Shown in pieces: positions 4,891 to 8,689 of a DNA stretch of 8,689 nt. Location: positions 1-8,689 of the forward strand of contig DATJFH010000147.1 of assembly GCA_035495815.1 (NCBI GenBank), written 5' to 3'. This DNA comes from DATJFH01 sp035495815. Its GTDB lineage: Bacteria > Acidobacteriota > Terriglobia > Bryobacterales > Bryobacteraceae. The position numbers and the translations under genes were made by a program. A model generated the notes under the pieces. It worked only from the letters and a program-made list of their open reading frames with translations, did no database searches and was not told the origin of the DNA. Numbering within the stretch: the first letter of the stretch is position 1; each line of letters opens with the position of its first letter.

Positions 4891-7032
4891 ATGTCTCCTG
4901 GAAGGCAGTTGCCGCGCGGGCTACGCCTGGTGCGACTTTCCGGTGTGATCCGGGTATTATTCTGGAGAGTGCGGCTGCTCCCTGGTTTTTTTCTACTGTC
5001 CGCGTTGGCGTGGAGCCAGACGTGTGCGCCCGCGTCCGTCCTGCGGCCGGCGGACTCCATTGCGGGCGCTTTGACCGAGGCCGATTGCCGCCTTGCCGAC
5101 GGCACGCTCAGCGCCGAGTACATTCTCACTCTACCCACTGTCGGCCAGCTCCAGCTCAACGCCGTTTCTTCGGATTTCGACGTGACGCTGCTGCTGCGCG
5201 ACAGCGCGGGCCGCAAGATCGACGCCGGCGCCGCCATCCAAAGAACCATGGAGCGCGGCGAGTACACCGTTATCGTCAACGCCACGAAGACGGGGCAGAC
5301 GGGAAAATTCACTCTCGACTCGGCGTTCAAGCCGGAGCCCAACACGCTCTGCCGTGAATTCACTCGTATCGGACCCGGGCAGTCCGTCTCCGGGCGGCTG
5401 ACCGACGACAGTTGCCGTTTGCTGAACAATGCTCCTTTCGAGGGCTATCGCGTCACCCTTTTCGGCGCGGGCACGCTGGACCTCTCGTTTACTTCACCGA
5501 ATTTTTCGGGCCTGGTGATTCTGCGGGACGAGGACGGCCACGCGCTGGCATCCGATCCTCTATCGATTTCCGTCTCCGTGCTCGGCGGCGACTACTCGAT
5601 TCTGGCCGCCGCCGCGGGCGCAGCTGCTCGCGGCGATTATTCGCTGACCGTCAAATTCACGCCTGCCGAGGGGGAAACCTGCCGTCCGCTCAAAACCCTG
5701 CAGTCCTCCGAAGACGTGAAGGGCTCGATTACCGCGGCCAGCTGCGCGTTCGGCGAGGGGCTGCTGTTCAACTATTACGACCTCAATCTGACCGAAGCCG
5801 GCTTTGCGGATCTGCGGGTGGCGGCCGCGGGCCGGATGGCCACGCTGATCGCTGTCCTCGATCGCGCCGGACGGCTGGTGTCGGAAGATTTCGAGAGCGG
5901 CGGAGAGAATCGCCCGATCCTCGGCCAGCAGCTGCCCGCCGGCGCCTATACAGTCCTCGTTCTTACCCAGAGCGAGGGCGGCGACTATACGCTCCAATAC
6001 CGCTTCACGCCCGGACCTCCGGCTATTTGTCCCGTGCTGGAACTCGGGCGGGACGCGCCGCAAGCCGGATCCCTGGCGGCCTCCAGTTGCCGGTACGTGA
6101 ACGCCATGCAGGACGTTTACACATTCACCACGCCGGCCGCCGGCACCATCGACGTCACCCTCGCTTCCGCGGATTTCTACGGAACTCTGGTGCTGCGCGA
6201 CGCCAAGGACAACAGCCTGGCCCGCAGCGACGCCAGTGACTCGGCCGCAGCCCGCATCGTAGCTGCCCTGCCTGCCGGGTCCTGGTCCGTCGGCGCGCTT
6301 TCCCTCTTCCCCGGCGCCTACAACATCACCTACAAGTTCACACCGGGCGAGCCGCCGGTCTGCCCGGCTGCGAAGAACCTCGGGCTGAACGCAGCCCTGT
6401 TCGGCGACCTCGGCGAAAGCTCCTGCCGGGGCACGGACGGCCAGGCTGCCGATTCCTATGAATTCACCCTTCCAGCGGCCGGAATGACCGCGCTGTTCAT
6501 GACCTCGTCGGAGCTGAACAGCTACATGACACTCTCCGATTCGCAGGGCTCCATCCTGCGCCGCGACGACGATTCCTACGGCGCTCCGGACGCCATGATC
6601 CTGCAGTACCTGCCTGCCGGGACCTATCGCATCCAGGCGCTCGCTTCCGGCGGATCGCAGTCCGGGCGGTATCGGGTGGATGCGCTCTTCGCCGCCGGGG
6701 ATCGGCCCGCCGGCTGTCTGCCCAAAGGCGACCTTGCTCCCGGGACGCTGCAGGCTGCGCTGCACTTCACCTCCTGCCTGTACCGCGACAACACCTTCGC
6801 CGACATCTACCGGCTTAATGTAACGGAAAGCGGCAATCTGAACATCTCCATGACATCGAACGCCTTCGACAGCTATCTGGAGCTGCTCGACGAACAAGGC
6901 AGCGTGATTGACGATAGCGGTGTCACCGCTCAGCTTACCAGCGCGGTCGAGCCGGGTACATATTACGTCGCCGTCAAACCGTTTGCCGACCAGGGGTATT
7001 CCGTCGGCCAGTACGAACTCGTTGTAAAATAA
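4891..7032 (+). CDS. Secreted protein of six tandem Cys-framed beta-sandwich repeats (prepeptidase-C-like)
   Basis: Of 713 residues, about 1-43 form an export signal: an Arg-rich n-region, a hydrophobic core LLPGFFLLSALA, and cleavage near AWS/QTC. The rest is six repeats beginning at Cys45, 154, 264, 380, 491 and 609, each 105-118 residues. The pattern is Cys, about 15-20 residues, G-x-L, a second Cys, a Y-x-F/L strand, G-x-hydrophobic strand, L-x-L-x-D, LPAG-Y or similar, G-D/R-Y, and a closing F-x-P-G linker. This resembles bacterial prepeptidase C-terminal (PPC) domains, small all-beta modules of secreted proteins. No peptidase or other catalytic domain is present, so it may be a structural, binding or surface protein. 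The paired cysteines suggest disulfides made in the periplasm. The chosen ATG lies 2 bp after the barrel-gene stop, implying coupling. GTG codons at 4945 and 4969 are alternative starts giving a more ordinary signal peptide. The frame remains open upstream to 4231, but that part is only the shadow of the barrel gene. Confidence 0.85.
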   Translation: MSPGRQLPRGLRLVRLSGVIRVLFWRVRLLPGFFLLSALAWSQTCAPASVLRPADSIAGALTEADCRLADGTLSAEYILTLPTVGQLQLNAVSSDFDVTLLLRDSAGRKIDAGAAIQRTMERGEYTVIVNATKTGQTGKFTLDSAFKPEPNTLCREFTRIGPGQSVSGRLTDDSCRLLNNAPFEGYRVTLFGAGTLDLSFTSPNFSGLVILRDEDGHALASDPLSISVSVLGGDYSILAAAAGAAARGDYSLTVKFTPAEGETCRPLKTLQSSEDVKGSITAASCAFGEGLLFNYYDLNLTEAGFADLRVAAAGRMATLIAVLDRAGRLVSEDFESGGENRPILGQQLPAGAYTVLVLTQSEGGDYTLQYRFTPGPPAICPVLELGRDAPQAGSLAASSCRYVNAMQDVYTFTTPAAGTIDVTLASADFYGTLVLRDAKDNSLARSDASDSAAARIVAALPAGSWSVGALSLFPGAYNITYKFTPGEPPVCPAAKNLGLNAALFGDLGESSCRGTDGQAADSYEFTLPAAGMTALFMTSSELNSYMTLSDSQGSILRRDDDSYGAPDAMILQYLPAGTYRIQALASGGSQSGRYRVDALFAAGDRPAGCLPKGDLAPGTLQAALHFTSCLYRDNTFADIYRLNVTESGNLNISMTSNAFDSYLELLDEQGSVIDDSGVTAQLTSAVEPGTYYVAVKPFADQGYSVGQYELVVK
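5023..7029 (+). repeat. Six tandem protein repeats of ~110 residues
   Basis: Repeat starts (first Cys codon) are 5023, 5350, 5680, 6028, 6361 and 6715. Periods are 327, 330, 348, 333 and 354 bp. The recurrent landmarks are the first Cys, the second Cys about 16-20 residues later, a central L-x-L-x-D or L-I-x-x-L-D turn, and LPAG or PGTY near the end. Copies have diverged strongly at the DNA level, so this is an old protein-level array rather than a recent tandem duplication. The last copy ends the protein at VVK without the trailing F-x-P-G linker. Confidence 0.85.
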
Positions 7033-7064
7033 GCCTCTCCCAGTACCTTAGGAAAAAACTCCAT

Positions 7065-7094
7065 AGCACATCCGTAACCTTTTGGGAGTATACT
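7065..7094 (+). promoter_or_regulatory. Sigma70-like promoter in the convergent gap
   Basis: TATACT at 7089-7094 matches five of six bases of the -10 consensus. AGCACA at 7065-7070 shares the last three bases of TTGACA, with an 18-nt spacer. A start near 7101 would follow. No protein gene begins downstream on this strand, so its likely product is the short RNA described at 7101-7250. The -35 is weak, so an activator or a chance -10 are alternatives. Confidence 0.35.
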
Positions 7095-7100
7095 GCGTAT

Positions 7101-7250
7101 GTAGAGATTGGAATGGAGGACCCGGCTCGTCCACGGTCCCTCCAGAGAGATTGGTCCAGCGCGCTCTCGCAGAGGTTGAAAAGACCACTGTCGGTATGTG
7201 CGGACCAGCCGGTGAGCACACTCCTCCGAGTGCTCACCGGTTCCTTATTT
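7101..7250 (+). ncRNA. Candidate small structured RNA in a convergent intergenic region
   Basis: Between a promoter-like element and a strong terminator-like hairpin, about 150 nt could be transcribed. Readable pairings include a bulged stem UGGAGG/CCUCCA (7114-7119 with 7139-7144) extended by ACC/GGU after one bulged base. A long-range stem UGGUCC/GGACCA (7152-7157 with 7202-7207) encloses a small hairpin with loop GAAAA (7174-7186, extended by two pairs beyond an A-A mismatch). The 11-bp 3' hairpin is at 7209-7240. I found no signatures of tRNA, tmRNA, RNase P or SRP RNA, and no credible ORF. It matches no RNA family I can name. It could also be only an inert gap plus the terminator of the upstream operon. 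Confidence 0.35.
7209..7250 (+). terminator. Intrinsic terminator-like hairpin between convergent genes
   Basis: CCGGTGAGCAC (7209-7219) and GTGCTCACCGG (7230-7240) form a perfect 11-bp stem with a 10-nt loop, extendable by a G-U and an A-U pair. The plus strand continues TTCCTTATTT, a broken U-tract, giving a moderate terminator for plus-strand transcription. The stem starts 4 nt beyond the stop codon (7245-7247) of the minus-strand oxidoreductase, so it may also protect or terminate that transcript. On that strand, however, no T-run follows. Confidence 0.7.
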
Positions 7251-8255
7251 AGGGACCAGTTTCGGCCTCGTCAAACGGAACAGCAGATTTCCAGGAAAGA
7301 ATCTGGCCGCCTTCCCTGCCAGTCCACTGGCAATCAAAAACCGGAGCAGGCCGGAAAAGCGATACTGCCGCCCAAGAACCTCCGAACAGTTCCGGATGTA
7401 TTCGGGAGACGGAATCCGTCTGGCGGCGGCGATTCCGGCCAATTGTCCCGTCAGCACGGCGGAGAGGATACCCGACCCCGTAAAAGGATCAATGAAGCCG
7501 AGCGCGTCGCCGGTACGGTACACGGATGTTTCCTTCTCGGGATGCAGTCTGCGGGAGAAGACCAGCGGGCCCGTTTTCAGCCAGTCCATGCTCCGCGACC
7601 AACCGCTCAGGCGTTCATTGAGCGATGGCCAGCCGGCGACCCACCGGTCGATGTCGAAGCCATGCGCCGCCAGCGCCGATTCACGCGCCAGGCCGCAGAC
7701 GTTCGTCGCGCCGCCTTCCACCGGGCTCACGCCGGCATAGGCGCTCCTGCCCACGAACAATTCGACGGCATCGGAGCCGGGTCCGCTGAAGTGCGCTTTG
7801 AATCCGAAGAAGCGGTCATGCCCGGTCGCGACCGGCCGTCTTCCATAAGCCAATATGGTCGGATCGCCGGTGAGAGGGAAGGGTTCCTGCAGGAACTCGG
7901 CCCCGCGCGCGATCGCGCAGTCGAGCAGCAGTTTGTCGAGACGATGGCGGCTCAATCCGAAGGCGGGTTCGGGCAGGCGCCATCGTTTTTCACTCCGGCC
8001 GAAGCGCAGGATGACGGAGCGAATCAGCGCCGGCGACGCCCGAAGAAACTCCGGCCAAACCTGCATCGATTCGAGCGCCGGCCGCAACTCGGGCGAAAGA
8101 AACTCGCCGCATACTTTGTGTCGCGGGAAGCGCGACTTCTCAAACAACCGGACCCGCGCGCCTTCGGCCAGCGCCGCCAGAGCCGCGGAAGACCCGGCCG
8201 GGCCGGCTCCGGCGATCGAGATAGCGGCGCCGGCGGCTGTGATGGGGATTCCCAC
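7245..8255 (-). CDS. FAD-dependent oxidoreductase, geranylgeranyl reductase type
   Basis: A 336-residue flavoprotein. An N-terminal Rossmann motif GAGPAG (16-21) is followed by Glu39, which should bind the FAD ribose. Next comes KVCGEFLSPE (47-56), the CGE signature of geranylgeranyl-reductase-like enzymes, and RTGDALGFIDPFTGSGI (247-263), the second FAD-binding block. The family reduces or oxidises isoprenoid, polyketide or other lipophilic substrates; the substrate here is unknown. It is shorter than typical members (about 370-420 residues, by recollection), mainly in the middle substrate region around 120-160. The C-terminus is basic, hydrophobic and may touch the membrane. The start is GTG at 8255, chosen because AGGAG lies 9 nt upstream and the Rossmann strand follows directly. 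It lies 12 bp after the TPR gene and is probably co-transcribed with it. No type III polyketide synthase or methyltransferase, frequent companions of related enzymes, is visible in the window. Confidence 0.88.
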   Translation of the reverse strand: MGIPITAAGAAISIAGAGPAGSSAALAALAEGARVRLFEKSRFPRHKVCGEFLSPELRPALESMQVWPEFLRASPALIRSVILRFGRSEKRWRLPEPAFGLSRHRLDKLLLDCAIARGAEFLQEPFPLTGDPTILAYGRRPVATGHDRFFGFKAHFSGPGSDAVELFVGRSAYAGVSPVEGGATNVCGLARESALAAHGFDIDRWVAGWPSLNERLSGWSRSMDWLKTGPLVFSRRLHPEKETSVYRTGDALGFIDPFTGSGILSAVLTGQLAGIAAARRIPSPEYIRNCSEVLGRQYRFSGLLRFLIASGLAGKAARFFPGNLLFRLTRPKLVPK

Positions 8256-8264
8256 GAAGCCGGA

Positions 8265-8269
8265 CTCCT
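8265..8269 (-). promoter_or_regulatory. Shine-Dalgarno AGGAG overlapping the upstream stop codon
   Basis: On the minus strand the stop TAG of the TPR gene (8270-8268) is read as TAGGAG, so AGGAG shares two bases with the stop codon and lies 9 nt upstream of GTG 8255. A ribosome terminating on the TPR gene would sit on this site. That supports translational coupling and the choice of the GTG start. Confidence 0.65.
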
Positions 8270-8689
8270 ATAATCCTGCTGCAACCGTCTTGCCTTCCTT
8301 GTGCAGCGTCTCGTCGAGACCGGTCATCGCACGCCGGCTCTCGGGATACTGATCGAGCGCCTGGCGGAAGGCCTCTTCCGCGATCCGCAGCTTGCCCCTG
8401 TCAAGCGCCTTCCGGCCCAGAACCTCCGCCACCGGACGCGGATAGGACGGCGGCTCGGTGTACCGCAGCGCTCTCTCCGCCTTCATTGCGGCGCGCAGCG
8501 CTTGCAGCGATTTGTCCACTTTGCCTTTTGCGTAGTCGATCTGGGCGTCCAACTCCTGGCGCGCAATGATCAGGGGTTTCGGCGTGTCCTTTGTTTTTGC
8601 TTTCAGGACCTTCATTGCCGCCTCCATCGCCTTAGCTTCGCCCCTGGCGCCGCGCAGAGCGCCCTTGGCTGTCAGCGCCAGCCCGATCG
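8268..8689 (-). CDS. C-terminal part of a TPR-like repeat protein (partial)
   Basis: The 139 visible residues are open to the right edge of the window, so the true start lies beyond it. The sequence is helical and charged (residues 21-100 counted from the visible end). It contains the block RALRYTEPPSYPRPVAEVLGRKALDRGKLRIAEEAF, split here as RALRYTEPPSYPRP and AEVLGRKALDRGKLRIAEEAF-type helices. The tyrosine-EPP-proline stretch followed by G-x-A-L-x-x-G-x-x-x-x-A-E-x-x-F is characteristic of the C-terminal end of many bacterial tetratricopeptide proteins. TPRs are protein-protein interaction scaffolds. An internal ATG at 8615 has GGAGG 5 nt upstream and could give a short 115-residue protein. 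However, the helical repeat continues upstream of it, so this is more likely coincidental. It is followed 12 bp later by the oxidoreductase gene. Confidence 0.7.
   Translation of the reverse strand, partial: IGLALTAKGALRGARGEAKAMEAAMKVLKAKTKDTPKPLIIARQELDAQIDYAKGKVDKSLQALRAAMKAERALRYTEPPSYPRPVAEVLGRKALDRGKLRIAEEAFRQALDQYPESRRAMTGLDETLHKEGKTVAAGL

Noticed and set aside
5560..6897. Long open frame of 445 codons on the minus strand
   Set aside because: It is antisense to the repeat protein, whose repeats and motifs are unmistakable. Long antisense frames are common in GC-rich coding DNA, and its product shows no recognisable domain.
7101..7250. Known RNA families (tRNA, tmRNA, SRP RNA, RNase P RNA)
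   Set aside because: No T-loop, CCA end, SRP tetraloop motif or RNase P core sequence is visible. 6S RNA cannot be excluded but no closing stem between the 5' and 3' ends was found.
7113..8273. Open frame of 386 codons on the plus strand
   Set aside because: It lies opposite the FAD oxidoreductase and starts inside the candidate RNA. The translation is low-complexity Arg/Gln-rich without a domain.
8268..8615. Independent short protein starting at ATG 8615 with GGAGG 5 nt upstream
   Set aside because: The frame continues open and helical beyond it to the window edge, and the sequence fits the C-terminal end of a longer TPR protein. The SD-like bases encode Glu-Ala there.
1..8689. Mobile element, CRISPR array, toxin-antitoxin or phage-defence genes
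   Set aside because: No transposase, integrase, terminal inverted repeats, regular spacer array, nuclease or toxin-like small gene pair was found on either strand.

Overview
This is a GC-rich window with seven protein genes: two cut by the window edges and five complete. There is no rRNA, tRNA, CRISPR array or recognisable insertion sequence. The organism is a Gram-negative (diderm) bacterium, because there is a C-terminal-Phe outer-membrane barrel, a lipobox cyclophilin and signal-peptide proteins. The cyclophilin lipoprotein, mandelate-racemase-family enzyme, Cys-framed prepeptidase-C-like repeats and TPR gene together remind me of soil Acidobacteriota such as the Solibacter/Bryobacter group. 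That is an impression, not a demonstrated assignment.

Left block, minus strand (1-3466). Reading leftward, an enolase-superfamily sugar-acid enzyme (2333-3466) is followed by a heavy-metal P1B-type ATPase without an N-terminal metal-binding domain (262-2157). Next comes the first 31 codons of an exported, possibly lipid-anchored protein (1-94). The gap between the enzyme and the ATPase holds two abutting palindromes, an 8-bp inverted repeat and an exact 16-bp direct repeat, so the ATPase may have its own regulation.

Middle block, plus strand (3487-7032). Only 20 bp separates it from the divergent enzyme gene. It is a tight three-gene run: a cyclophilin-type prolyl isomerase lipoprotein, a small outer-membrane beta-barrel protein 22 bp downstream, and a 713-residue secreted protein 2 bp after that. 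The last consists of six tandem ~110-residue repeats, each with two cysteines, and no recognisable catalytic domain. The layout suggests a cell-envelope module (folding helper, barrel, exported repeat protein), but the joint function is inference.

Convergent gap (7033-7244). A promoter-like element and a strong hairpin with a short U-containing tail lie between two convergent genes. Neither flanking gene needs a promoter there, so this is a candidate small structured RNA of about 150 nt.

Right block, minus strand (7245-8689). The C-terminal part of a TPR-like protein running off the right edge is followed 12 bp later by a GTG-started FAD-dependent oxidoreductase of the geranylgeranyl-reductase type. 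The oxidoreductase Shine-Dalgarno overlaps the TPR stop codon, so the pair is probably translationally coupled.

The most interesting items are the six-repeat secreted protein with its envelope operon, the candidate RNA in the convergent gap, and the repeat-rich leader of the ATPase. Nothing here amounts to a recognisable defence system or mobile element.
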